21,525 nucleotides of DNA from a virus: IMG/VR virus record IMGVR_UViG_3300013130_000062, positions 1-21,525 of that record; one strand, written 5' to 3'. The notes beneath the pieces were generated by a model. The model did not search any database and was not told the DNA's origin. It saw only the letters and a program-made list of their open reading frames with translations. The translations under genes and the position numbers were made by a program. The stretch's first letter is position 1. Each line of letters opens with the position of its first letter. Shown here piece by piece: positions 1 through 7,110 of the stretch.

Positions 1-1953
1 AAAGGCATTGGTGACCCATTAGATGAAGGTGGTTCAGAGGAGTTTCAGTTTGAGGAAGATCGTTATAAGTATTTTGTTAAATTATATAATGAGAATGATC
101 CTAATACTGTTGATGAATTTGAAGAAGAACAGACTGCTGATAGGCGTAGGTATGAGATAAGGACGAGGGTCGGTCATAAGTTTGAGATGCGCGACGTTGG
201 TTATGCCCAGAAAGGTGGTGGTCGTTCCGTCAGTAAAGAGATTAAAGATGTTAAATCTCGCGTTGAAGAGGGCAAATATGGTGGCCAGATGTTATCGAAG
301 TGGAAGAAAACTGATGAGCGTTGGATAAAATTAAGATCAAAGGGCGGCATGATTTTCCAGATGATGGACACTGGTTTCCATCCTGATAAAGATGAATTTT
401 ATAAAAAGAAGTTGTTGGAAGAATGTGGAACTGATTCGGACAAAGAGAAAGACGCCAAATGGACGGAGCGTGATGCAAGACAGATTAGAATGATGACGAG
501 ATATGGTGTCAAGTTTGTTCTTGATGATAGGGGGACTCATCCTATTGACGCTGTTAAGGAAAGTAGTCCTCGTGGTCTTGGCTGGTTATTAAAGACTCGT
601 AGGGCTTGGGAAGAGGACCCTGATGGTGGTACTGATCGTGGGTTTGGTTTTGAGGCTGTCGATAGAGATGAATTAAACACTACTAGGTGGTATACTCCTA
701 AGTCTAAATGTATTGAGATGAATGATAGGAAAGATTATTGTTTAATTTGTTCTGATATGAGCACTGAGATTTCTAGGCCATGTGAGTTTTTAGATGAGAA
801 CGAATTTGCTACTTCTATAGCTATGACTTTTGATCCTGAGAAGGATACTTATCATTTGAAGCTGGATAAGCGTAATGGTTATATTAGGTTGAAAACTGGT
901 GCTGGTTTTGACAATAAGCGTCGTCCAAAACCAGAACCTGAGAAATATGTTGGTGATAAGGAGATTGGTACCAAAGATCAGGAAGCCAAAGGCGAGGAGA
1001 TGAAAGATGCTCCCGATCTGACAAATGAGGTTGCAACCGGTGATGATGTTTTAAATCAAGGGATGGAAGCAAGGGATGGTAAACGCGGTGGCGGCGAAGA
1101 TGGTGCTTGGACTGAATTGGTCGATTTGGACCATCGTGGTATATGGTTGAGTAGGAAATATGGTCTAGGAATATGGCGTTCTAATCTAGATAAAGATCAG
1201 TTTATAATGATTATGGATATTGATGGTCAGGAGAAGATAGTTATAAGGAATCATGAGGATGGTCCGATACAGATTTACTGTAAACAGGATGTCCAAATAG
1301 TGGCTGATAGAGACATAAATCTTTACGCCAAGCGAGATATCAACATGGAAGCTGAGGGGACTATAAGAACTCAGTCTGGAGCTAAGACAAGTGTTATTGC
1401 TGGTAGTTCTGTGGAGATGGATGGTGGTGGGGGTATGTGGCAGCTCAATGGTAATGCCACTACACAGAGTGTCCCAGATAATGCTCCTGAGCATACTGGT
1501 TACTTACCTTATGCATTCCCTGGGGCTGGTGCACAGAGTCCTACTGGTGGTGGCTCAGCTACTGAGCCACCTGGCATTGCCCCATGTCAGACTGAGGACC
1601 ATGATAAGACATATCCAGTTTGCGTAGGCCCAGCTATCGCCGCTGCTGCTGTCGCTGCTGCTGACGCTGCTGGGGCGAAAGCTGCTGCTGATGCTGCTGC
1701 CGCGAAAGCTGCTGCTCCTGGCGCTGATGCTGGAGATAAGGCTATCGCAGCAGCGGCTGCTGAAGCTTCTGCCGCTGCTGATGCTGTTGCTGCCAAGACT
1801 GCGGCTACGGCCGAGGCGGCTGCTAATGCACCACCTGGTAAGGTTGAGATCGTAGTACAGAGTAAGCGTGAACCAGTCGATAGGGCTGAGACTGAGAATG
1901 ATCCATTTGATGAGGTGCCTGAAAAAGTAATTACGGTACCTGATGAAGGATAA
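1..1953 (+). CDS. Baseplate central spike protein, gp5/VgrG-like (5' partial)
   Basis: The frame is open to the first base, so the gene starts before the window; an internal Met at 187 is not a convincing start. 650 residues are visible. Residues about 425-475 (nt 1276-1435) hold short beta-strand repeats of the DINLYAKRDINMEAEG type followed by SVEMDGGGG. This is the signature of the trimeric beta-helix spike of T4 gp5 and of VgrG, which pierces the outer envelope when the sheath contracts. The repeats are followed by a Gly/Pro linker, a Cys/His-containing stretch (C-x4-H-x6-C) and a 66-residue Ala-rich tract (545-610). The N-terminal part is charged; I cannot identify an OB-fold or a lysozyme domain in it. 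The next genes are baseplate wedge proteins, which supports the call. Spike assignment is fairly sure; the role of the C-terminal tail is unknown. Confidence 0.72.
   Translation, partial: KGIGDPLDEGGSEEFQFEEDRYKYFVKLYNENDPNTVDEFEEEQTADRRRYEIRTRVGHKFEMRDVGYAQKGGGRSVSKEIKDVKSRVEEGKYGGQMLSKWKKTDERWIKLRSKGGMIFQMMDTGFHPDKDEFYKKKLLEECGTDSDKEKDAKWTERDARQIRMMTRYGVKFVLDDRGTHPIDAVKESSPRGLGWLLKTRRAWEEDPDGGTDRGFGFEAVDRDELNTTRWYTPKSKCIEMNDRKDYCLICSDMSTEISRPCEFLDENEFATSIAMTFDPEKDTYHLKLDKRNGYIRLKTGAGFDNKRRPKPEPEKYVGDKEIGTKDQEAKGEEMKDAPDLTNEVATGDDVLNQGMEARDGKRGGGEDGAWTELVDLDHRGIWLSRKYGLGIWRSNLDKDQFIMIMDIDGQEKIVIRNHEDGPIQIYCKQDVQIVADRDINLYAKRDINMEAEGTIRTQSGAKTSVIAGSSVEMDGGGGMWQLNGNATTQSVPDNAPEHTGYLPYAFPGAGAQSPTGGGSATEPPGIAPCQTEDHDKTYPVCVGPAIAAAAVAAADAAGAKAAADAAAAKAAAPGADAGDKAIAAAAAEASAAADAVAAKTAATAEAAANAPPGKVEIVVQSKREPVDRAETENDPFDEVPEKVITVPDEG
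1633..1830 (+). repeat. Ala-rich low-complexity tract in spike gene
   Basis: This 198-nt run is built mainly from GCT/GCC/GCA codons, with Asp, Lys and Glu scattered at intervals. It encodes about 66 residues that are roughly two-thirds alanine. It is in frame with the spike gene and bounded by Pro residues. A long helix or a coiled-coil-like extension is the simplest reading. The imperfect GCTGCTG repeat is prone to slippage, so length variation between relatives is expected. Confidence 0.7.
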
Positions 1954-1959
1954 TGATTA

Positions 1960-2670
1960 ATGATAATCTCAGCGCCTACAGCTTTATATTCAGTACTATT
2001 ACCAGTTGATACGAATGTTGGTAATGTGACGTGGAATATTTCTAGTAATGATCCGCCAAGGTCAGTAGAGACTACTGCTCTAATTCCTGTGTCTGAAGAA
2101 TTGAAACCAATACCGCCGTTATTCTTTGATCCTACTGCGAGACAGCTTAATACTGGTGAATTCATCTATAATTTAAGTTATACTCAGAAATCACAAGTTG
2201 GTATCGGTAATAAGATGTTCGAGTCTGGTCAGATTTTAGATTTCACAGATGAGACATCGCCTCAGACTGAATTACTGTCTGTTCCACCTACTATTGAATT
2301 ACAGCAAAATACTAATATAATTAATGTTAATGATATGGGATTAACTGAAGAGCAAATTGCAAAGTTGACTCTTGAGACAAGGAAGAAATATAATTATACT
2401 GTTACGAGTTTGAATTTTATGGTGGCTGATATAAATGCTATCGGAATACAAATTTCTGATAACCAGAAGAGGATTAATGAGACGCAGAAAACTTATAATG
2501 CATCTGTTGTTTCTTTGGGTGATAGTGATGAGATTACAATTTCTTTGAGTAATAGATTAGCTTCGCTTCAGGCTGAACGAACAGTTTTGGTTACTAAGTA
2601 TGATTCTAGTGTTCAGATAGCTAATAATTTATATGACCAGGTTCTTAAGATTAAGGAGCTTGTACGATGA
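1960..2670 (+). CDS. Putative baseplate-associated protein with C-terminal coiled coil
   Basis: 236 residues; family not recognised. The start at 1960 is chosen because GAAGGA (1945-1950) lies just upstream and the previous stop ends at 1953. The N-terminal half is rich in beta-type and Pro-containing sequence. From about residue 120 the protein becomes helical and charged, and the last 70 residues look like a coiled coil (regularly spaced I/L/V with Q, E and K). Its end overlaps the gp25-like gene by ATGA, so the two are probably translationally coupled. Its place between the spike and two wedge proteins suggests a structural or assembly role in the baseplate. That role is inferred from context only. 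Confidence 0.6.
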   Translation: MIISAPTALYSVLLPVDTNVGNVTWNISSNDPPRSVETTALIPVSEELKPIPPLFFDPTARQLNTGEFIYNLSYTQKSQVGIGNKMFESGQILDFTDETSPQTELLSVPPTIELQQNTNIINVNDMGLTEEQIAKLTLETRKKYNYTVTSLNFMVADINAIGIQISDNQKRINETQKTYNASVVSLGDSDEITISLSNRLASLQAERTVLVTKYDSSVQIANNLYDQVLKIKELVR

Positions 2671-3134
2671 ATAGGAATGTCCTTAATCCTGTGTGGTTTG
2701 GGTACGGTCCTCCGTTTGTTGGTGGCCAAGAGGCTGTAATGTCTAGGCAGGTTGATGATAGATTAATTAAGAATGATTTGTTACAATTGTTGTTGACGGC
2801 TTTTGGTGAGAGAGTTATGCGTCCATCTTTTGGCACGCCTATTAGGACTACTGTTTTTGAGAATCTGACTGCATCACAGTTAGCTGCTTTGCAGGATCAG
2901 ATTACTCAAATTATTACTGAATATGAGCCGCGTGTGGTTGTGGCGTCTGTCAAGGTTGAGATGACAGATACTAATACTTTAACTATTAAGGTATATGGTT
3001 CATTAAATCTTGATATTAATAATATAATTAATAGATCAACTAGAACTAATAATATATTGGTTGAATTAAATCTACCGACTAATAAATTAGGTAGCGTCGA
3101 AAATAGTGGTGTAAATCGGAGAACGTCAACATGA
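2667..3134 (+). CDS. Baseplate wedge protein, gp25/gpW family
   Basis: 155 residues, close to the usual length for the gp25-like (phage lysozyme-fold related) wedge family. The family core is visible at residues about 36-105: a helix with NDLLQLLLTAFGERVMRPSFG, then GTPIRTTVFE, then helices with LQDQITQII and the strand pair after YEPRVVV. In T4 and P2 this protein sits in the inner baseplate wedge beside gp6/gpJ and shares a sheath-initiating fold. The start has AAGGAG (2653-2658) eight bases upstream, inside the end of the preceding gene. It overlaps the next gene by ATGA. Synteny gp25-gp6 is standard for contractile-tailed phages. Confidence 0.9.
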   Translation: MNRNVLNPVWFGYGPPFVGGQEAVMSRQVDDRLIKNDLLQLLLTAFGERVMRPSFGTPIRTTVFENLTASQLAALQDQITQIITEYEPRVVVASVKVEMTDTNTLTIKVYGSLNLDINNIINRSTRTNNILVELNLPTNKLGSVENSGVNRRTST

Positions 3135-4858
3135 GTGAACGTGAATATCTTTTTGAGACACCAAATTCGCCTGAGGAATTTGGTGTTGTCCTAATTTCTC
3201 CGGATCTGAGACGTATTGATTTCTCTGCATTGGATTATGATAGAATGCAGAGAGCGGCTGTTGAGTACATTAGGACATATTATCCAAATAATTTCAATGA
3301 TTTCACGTCAAGTAATGGTTTTATGATGATAGTCGAGTTGGTGTGTTATTTAGCAAATGTTTTGTCTCAAAGATCTGATATTCTAACTGATGAATCTTTC
3401 CTTCCAACAGCACAAACAACCGAAGCCGTGATTAATCACTTAGCCTTAATCAATCAACAATTACAAAGAGCCACTTCGGCAACGGTCGATGTTGAAATTA
3501 CTTTTGGTAGCCCAGTCCCTGTTGAAGTTAAGATTCCTGTTGGAATCAAGTTTTCATTCACTGGCCCAGATGGCGATCCTGTTTTCTATGAAGTGTTCAG
3601 AGCACCTGGTGATTTTACTAATCCGATTTCTATACCGCCAAATAAGAGAGGTATTATTGCGTATGGTATAGAGGGTACAACGCCAAGTCCAATTATTTAT
3701 AATTCTCCTGGTGGACCTGATCAATATATTGATATTGCAATCCCGAATGTTCTCGATGAGCCGATTACTGTTAATGTTAAGAGTGGAACTGATACGACTA
3801 AATGGAATAGGGTTGCTATTCTTGAGAAAGCTGGCCCGAATGACAATGTTTTTGAGGTGCTTTATTTAGGCGGTAAGACTAGGATTAGATTCGGTAATGA
3901 TATTGCTGGTAAGTCTCCTTTGGCTGGTGATCAGATTAGCGTTGGTTATCGCATTGGTGGTGGCATCCGTGGTAGGATTGGTACTGCGACGATCAACGAG
4001 ACAAGACCAGTTACTCCGTTGCCTCCCCTATCTGCGACTGTCGAGGCGTTGTTCCGTAATCCTACGCCGTCACAGGGTGGTACTGATGAGGAAACGATCG
4101 ATCACGCTAAGAGGAGAGCGCCTGCTGAGTTTGCTACCCATGATAGTATTGTTACTGGTGCTGATTATGGTACTTTGGCTGAGAATTATTCCCATCCTGT
4201 TTATGGGACTGTTGCTAAGGCGTTAGGCACGATTCGTACTGGTATTGATAAGGATTTGGCTACGATTGCGGAGGAGGTTAGGGCTGCTCCTTCTGTTGAG
4301 GCTGCTGTTGAGATTATGAAAACTGATTTTGTGAATAGGAATATTGTGGAGGTTTATGTGCTTGCTGAGGGGCCTAATAATGTTCCTATTGCACCCAATA
4401 CTGGTTTGAAGCAGGGTTTGACTACGTTTTTCTCTGATCTTAATGTTCTTACTGATGAGGTTAGAGTTTTAGATGGTAAGATTAAATTTGTTGATGTTCA
4501 GGCAACGATCATTGTTGATAGAAATGCTGATGCTGGTACTGTTAAGATTAATGTACAAAATGTTATAAATACATTCTTTGATATTAATAATTTCGGGTTT
4601 GGTACGCCATTGTATTTGTCTAATTTATATAAGCAGATTCAGGATGTTGATGGTGTTAAATATGTGAATATTTATTCTCCTAGTAATGATATTATTCCGA
4701 CTGATGATGTTTCTGGTACGAGTTCTGGTTCGGAAGAGGTAGTTGATCGTGTTGGGTTTAATGAGGTAATTGCTTTGGGCGATGTTGATTTGAAGTTTTA
4801 TTTTGAGCAGGGTAGTTTCAGGGTTCCTCCTGTTGGCGCGAAGGGATCTATTTTATAG
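3131..4858 (+). CDS. Baseplate wedge protein, gp6/gpJ-like
   Basis: 575 residues. The family signatures are an N-terminal segment with the MQRAAVEYIRTYYPNNFNDF motif, a beta-rich middle starting with VEVKIPVGIKFSF, and the diagnostic helix pair around residues 316-355 (GGTDEETIDHAKRRAP, then THDSIVTGADYGTLAENY) typical of Baseplate_J-like proteins. The C-terminal region has the usual alpha/beta repeats (VDVQATIIVD, then a loop with VDGVKYVNI). In the virion, gp6-type proteins form the continuous inner ring of the baseplate and hold the wedges to the hub. The gene is coupled to the gp25-like gene by ATGA overlap with GGAGAA upstream (3118-3123). No oddity seen; length is within the range known for the family. 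Confidence 0.88.
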   Translation: MSEREYLFETPNSPEEFGVVLISPDLRRIDFSALDYDRMQRAAVEYIRTYYPNNFNDFTSSNGFMMIVELVCYLANVLSQRSDILTDESFLPTAQTTEAVINHLALINQQLQRATSATVDVEITFGSPVPVEVKIPVGIKFSFTGPDGDPVFYEVFRAPGDFTNPISIPPNKRGIIAYGIEGTTPSPIIYNSPGGPDQYIDIAIPNVLDEPITVNVKSGTDTTKWNRVAILEKAGPNDNVFEVLYLGGKTRIRFGNDIAGKSPLAGDQISVGYRIGGGIRGRIGTATINETRPVTPLPPLSATVEALFRNPTPSQGGTDEETIDHAKRRAPAEFATHDSIVTGADYGTLAENYSHPVYGTVAKALGTIRTGIDKDLATIAEEVRAAPSVEAAVEIMKTDFVNRNIVEVYVLAEGPNNVPIAPNTGLKQGLTTFFSDLNVLTDEVRVLDGKIKFVDVQATIIVDRNADAGTVKINVQNVINTFFDINNFGFGTPLYLSNLYKQIQDVDGVKYVNIYSPSNDIIPTDDVSGTSSGSEEVVDRVGFNEVIALGDVDLKFYFEQGSFRVPPVGAKGSIL

Positions 4859-4919
4859 AATTCATTTTTAGGGTTATATTTCGAGCAAAAATATTTGTGG
4901 ACATTTTGGAGGAAGAGAA
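4859..4919 (+). promoter_or_regulatory. Leader of GC-rich virion gene with shared GCAAA(A/G)ATATTT element
   Basis: This gap carries GCAAAAATATTTG at 4885-4897, 35 bases before the start codon, and a strong GGAGGAAGAG SD (4908-4917). Nearly the same element, GCAAAGATATTTTGG, lies 36 bases before the tail sheath start (12701-12715). TTATATTTCG (4874-4883) recurs at 15691-15700 after the sheath terminator. A phage-specific promoter or a 5' mRNA element is possible; no standard -10/-35 pair is clear. Confidence 0.3.
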
Positions 4920-5303
4920 ATGCCGAACGCACAGCCAGCCAACACGACGATCAGCGTTAATCGTCGCGCCCGCGTGTACTTCGATAACCGAAGACACACG
5001 AGCATCAAGCACCTGACGACGCCGTTTGATTCTCGGCTCGTTGCGGTGCCTGGTGAGGAGAACCTGGTCCTTGAGACGCGTGACAGCTTCTGCTCGGATG
5101 CTTTCCCGAACGGTCACCGCGTTGTGGTCTACCCCCGCACGGTGGAGACCCTCAAGCAGGCGACTACGGATCTCACGAACCTCAAGGTGGTCAAGCTTCC
5201 AGGCAACGAACGCGAAATCCAGCTCGAAAAGAATACGACTGGTCTCCGCGACGACCTGTACGGAGAACTGGCCGCCGATCAGGCTGGCGGGATGCACGTC
5301 TAA
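4920..5303 (+). CDS. Unidentified, probably abundant virion protein
   Basis: 127 residues; family not recognised. It has no membrane segment or signal peptide, begins with a basic stretch (NRRARVYFDNRRH) and is rich in strand-forming and charged residues. Its GC content and C-ending codons stand out from the AT-rich genes on both sides and match the tail sheath gene. In phages this often marks highly expressed structural proteins. The start has a strong SD (GGAGGAAGAG). The gene stands alone between a leader that shares an element with the sheath gene and a strong terminator, so it is probably its own transcription unit or the last gene of the baseplate unit. A decoration, tube or other high-copy structural protein is possible; I cannot choose. 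Confidence 0.7.
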   Translation: MPNAQPANTTISVNRRARVYFDNRRHTSIKHLTTPFDSRLVAVPGEENLVLETRDSFCSDAFPNGHRVVVYPRTVETLKQATTDLTNLKVVKLPGNEREIQLEKNTTGLRDDLYGELAADQAGGMHV

Positions 5304-5329
5304 GCTCGCCGCTTGATATTCCATTGATG

Positions 5330-5359
5330 TGGTGGGGGTGTAAAAACCCCCACCATTTT
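5330..5359 (+). terminator. Rho-independent terminator
   Basis: Perfect 10-bp stem (TGGTGGGGGT at 5330-5339 with ACCCCCACCA at 5346-5355), six-base loop, then TTTT. It lies 26 bases after the stop of the GC-rich gene and before the SD of the next gene, so it separates two transcription units. Confidence 0.88.
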
Positions 5360-5371
5360 GTAGGGAAGGCC

Positions 5372-5887
5372 ATGGCGACCAGACTATCATCGACTCCGCT
5401 TGCTCCGAATTTACACCGATGGGAAGGCGTTTTTGTTCCGTTCACGGCGTTTCTCAAATATGACCCACAGACCACCACAAACAAACGACTAGTCCCATAT
5501 AGAGACATGGAAAAATTATCAGCTTGGATAGAAGACCAATTACTTAACGTTTGCTCAACCGACGAATTACAATTGGACTTCGCAAGACCAGTAGCATTCA
5601 CACCACAATTTGGGCAGCAAGGCGCAAGATTCACAGTCCACGGTCACGCCTGTAAGAAGACATCTTTCGCAAAGCAACCAGTAGAATCTGAATACGTTGA
5701 TAATTCTAATCTAGTTCTCGGTTACGATAATTCAAGAGCATACAATAGAATCCCAGTAGCTGATGTAGAAGATTTATGTGAATCACTTAAGACACTATTA
5801 CAAACAACTACTGGTCTTTTAGTAACGAAGCTTGATGTAGCTGGCGTTGTCTATGGCGGCAGAAAAGGCCGTAGTTTCCCGATATAA
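5372..5887 (+). CDS. Hypothetical phage protein, likely structural
   Basis: 171 residues from the ATG at 5372. An in-frame ATG at 5324 is rejected because it would translate through the terminator hairpin, while AGGGAAGG (5362-5369) sits just before 5372. The protein is soluble-looking, with a mixed alpha/beta pattern and aromatic-rich segments (HRWEGVFVPFTAFLKYDP near residues 14-31). It ends with a basic tail (GGRKGRSFPI). I do not recognise a family. It opens the run of small genes between the baseplate module and the sheath, a region that in contractile phages usually holds neck, tail-terminator and completion proteins. That placement is the only clue to its role. Confidence 0.65.
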   Translation: MATRLSSTPLAPNLHRWEGVFVPFTAFLKYDPQTTTNKRLVPYRDMEKLSAWIEDQLLNVCSTDELQLDFARPVAFTPQFGQQGARFTVHGHACKKTSFAKQPVESEYVDNSNLVLGYDNSRAYNRIPVADVEDLCESLKTLLQTTTGLLVTKLDVAGVVYGGRKGRSFPI

Positions 5888-5919
5888 TTTTGTTTTTATC
5901 ACAAGCGATAAAATAAGTC

Positions 5920-6351
5920 ATGTGGAAGCTAAGCGACATTATACCTAATCCTATTTCAAAATTGCTACGAAGAGCCTTTAGAACGCGTTGGAAACGTAGA
6001 TTAAGATTAATACGAAAAGAAGGCACAGAAGTAGTAGAAGCATCAGTTGGTAAATTTATGGTTTGTGATATGTACACAGACGATAAATCACTAACTTTGT
6101 CTTATATAGAAGAAGCACGTGAGCTTGGTGATGACACTATAGAACATAATTTCACTTATTATTACGCAGACCCAAATAGCTTCGACATTGATAAGATTGT
6201 TGATAAAATCTATTCATTGTATAAGAGGGAAATTGACGTTCAGAGATATTCTATGCCAGAATTAGAGAAAGAGCGAAGTAGAAATCCACGTGTTACTATT
6301 GATGATCTAAAAGATAAATTGGCCGAAGAAGTAGATGAACCTGATTTTTAA
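5920..6351 (+). CDS. Hypothetical protein with basic N-terminus
   Basis: 143 residues, not recognised. The first 35 residues are strongly basic (SKLLRRAFRTRWKRRLRLI); the middle is beta-type, and the C-terminal third is charged and helical, ending acidic (EEVDEPDF). The start at 5920 has no good SD. Just upstream a 7-bp hairpin (TTTTATC 5894-5900 with GATAAAA 5907-5913) lies six bases before the ATG. The next in-frame Met is about residue 47 and would lose the basic segment, so 5920 is kept. Basic N-termini in phage structural genes often contact DNA or the capsid interior, but that is only a guess here. Confidence 0.6.
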   Translation: MWKLSDIIPNPISKLLRRAFRTRWKRRLRLIRKEGTEVVEASVGKFMVCDMYTDDKSLTLSYIEEARELGDDTIEHNFTYYYADPNSFDIDKIVDKIYSLYKREIDVQRYSMPELEKERSRNPRVTIDDLKDKLAEEVDEPDF

Positions 6352-6374
6352 TTAAAAATAGATATGGAGGCATT

Positions 6375-7085
6375 ATGGCAATTATATCTAAATCACAATT
6401 ACCGGCTATCCTAAAAATAAAGAGTGACCCTATGAAGTTCGAGGTGTTGAGTGCATTAGGGCATCCAACTGTATTAGTTGAACTGAGTGAAGCACAACTA
6501 GAACAGGCAATACGAGTAACAGGAGATTTCGTAGCTCAATATTTCCCACGGGAGCAGAAATATGCTTACTTTTATACTAGTCCGCTGGTTAACACGTACA
6601 GTTTACCGGCTGACGCATACTGGGTCCAAGATGTAAAATGGGATCCAGAAACTACAAGAATTGGAGACATATTTGGAGCTGAATCGTTCCTATTCTCGTT
6701 CGGAGGTGGTTCTATTTTATTGACAAGTGAAGGTAAGATGACTTGTGAAGAATGTTATGAAAAAAGAGATAAAATTAAATTAATTACTCCTTTTGGCTTA
6801 CGTAAACCTTTAATGCGTTGGAATAAGAGAAAACAATCAGTGATACTACTTAAAACACAGAATGATTTTCTTATTTGTACACCAAATCATCCTTTGAGTT
6901 GTGATGGGAAAATAAAGATGGCGAATGAATGTCAAGTTGGTGAAAAATTGATTAATTCCAATGATAAATTAGAGAAAATTATTGATAAATCAGAATCTGA
7001 GACCGATGGGACATGGAGTATTAAAACTAAATCTGGCGGGATATATGTTAGCGCTATTGGTAGGTCATTTTATTTAGTAAAATAA
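6375..7085 (+). CDS. N-terminal half of fractured neck/structural protein fused to an intein-like Hint domain
   Basis: 236 residues with SD GGAGG (6366-6370). Residues 1-107 are the N-terminal part of a virion protein (alternating helix, then YSLPADAYWVQDVKWDP and IGDIFGAESFLF). From Ser108 (nt 6696) the sequence becomes Hint-like. Block A: SFGGGSILLTSEGKM, with Ser as the candidate nucleophile. Block B: LICTPNHPLSCDGKIKMA, with the T-x-x-H motif at 169-172, then QVGEKL. Residues 213-236 (TWSIKTKSGGIYVSAIG) resemble the last Hint strands, but the protein stops without the usual terminal His-Asn. The rest of the virion protein is in the ORF at 8890, some 1.8 kb downstream. Base composition becomes more AT-rich at the Hint segment. 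It may be a split intein in a fractured gene, or a decayed intein that no longer splices. Confidence 0.7.
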   Translation: MAIISKSQLPAILKIKSDPMKFEVLSALGHPTVLVELSEAQLEQAIRVTGDFVAQYFPREQKYAYFYTSPLVNTYSLPADAYWVQDVKWDPETTRIGDIFGAESFLFSFGGGSILLTSEGKMTCEECYEKRDKIKLITPFGLRKPLMRWNKRKQSVILLKTQNDFLICTPNHPLSCDGKIKMANECQVGEKLINSNDKLEKIIDKSESETDGTWSIKTKSGGIYVSAIGRSFYLVK

Positions 7086-7097
7086 AGTAATTTTATA

Positions 7098-7105
7098 TAT
7101 AAATA
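7098..7105 (+). promoter_or_regulatory. Candidate T4-type late promoter (TATAAATA)
   Basis: An exact TATAAATA lies in the 25-base gap before the nuclease gene, whose ATG is five bases further on. Such octamers are late promoters in T4-like phages. Here transcription would start almost at the start codon, and the AT-rich context makes a chance match likely. Confidence 0.2.
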
Positions 7106-7110
7106 AGAAT

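Noticed and set aside
1633-1830. CRISPR or tandem-repeat array
   Set aside because: The repeats are imperfect alanine codons in frame with a gene, without unique spacers. No CRISPR-like array was noticed anywhere in the window.
1587-2165. 192-residue minus-strand Ala-rich ORF
   Set aside because: It is the mirror of the GCT-repeat tract of the spike gene; Ala codon repeats read as Ala/Ser on the reverse strand.
5324-5371. Upstream start for the gene at 5372
   Set aside because: Translation from 5324 would begin within the terminator hairpin region and has no SD; AGGGAAGG points to 5372.
5894-5913. Terminator before the gene at 5920
   Set aside because: The 7-bp stem is AT-rich and lacks a following U-tract; it may affect translation but is not a convincing terminator.
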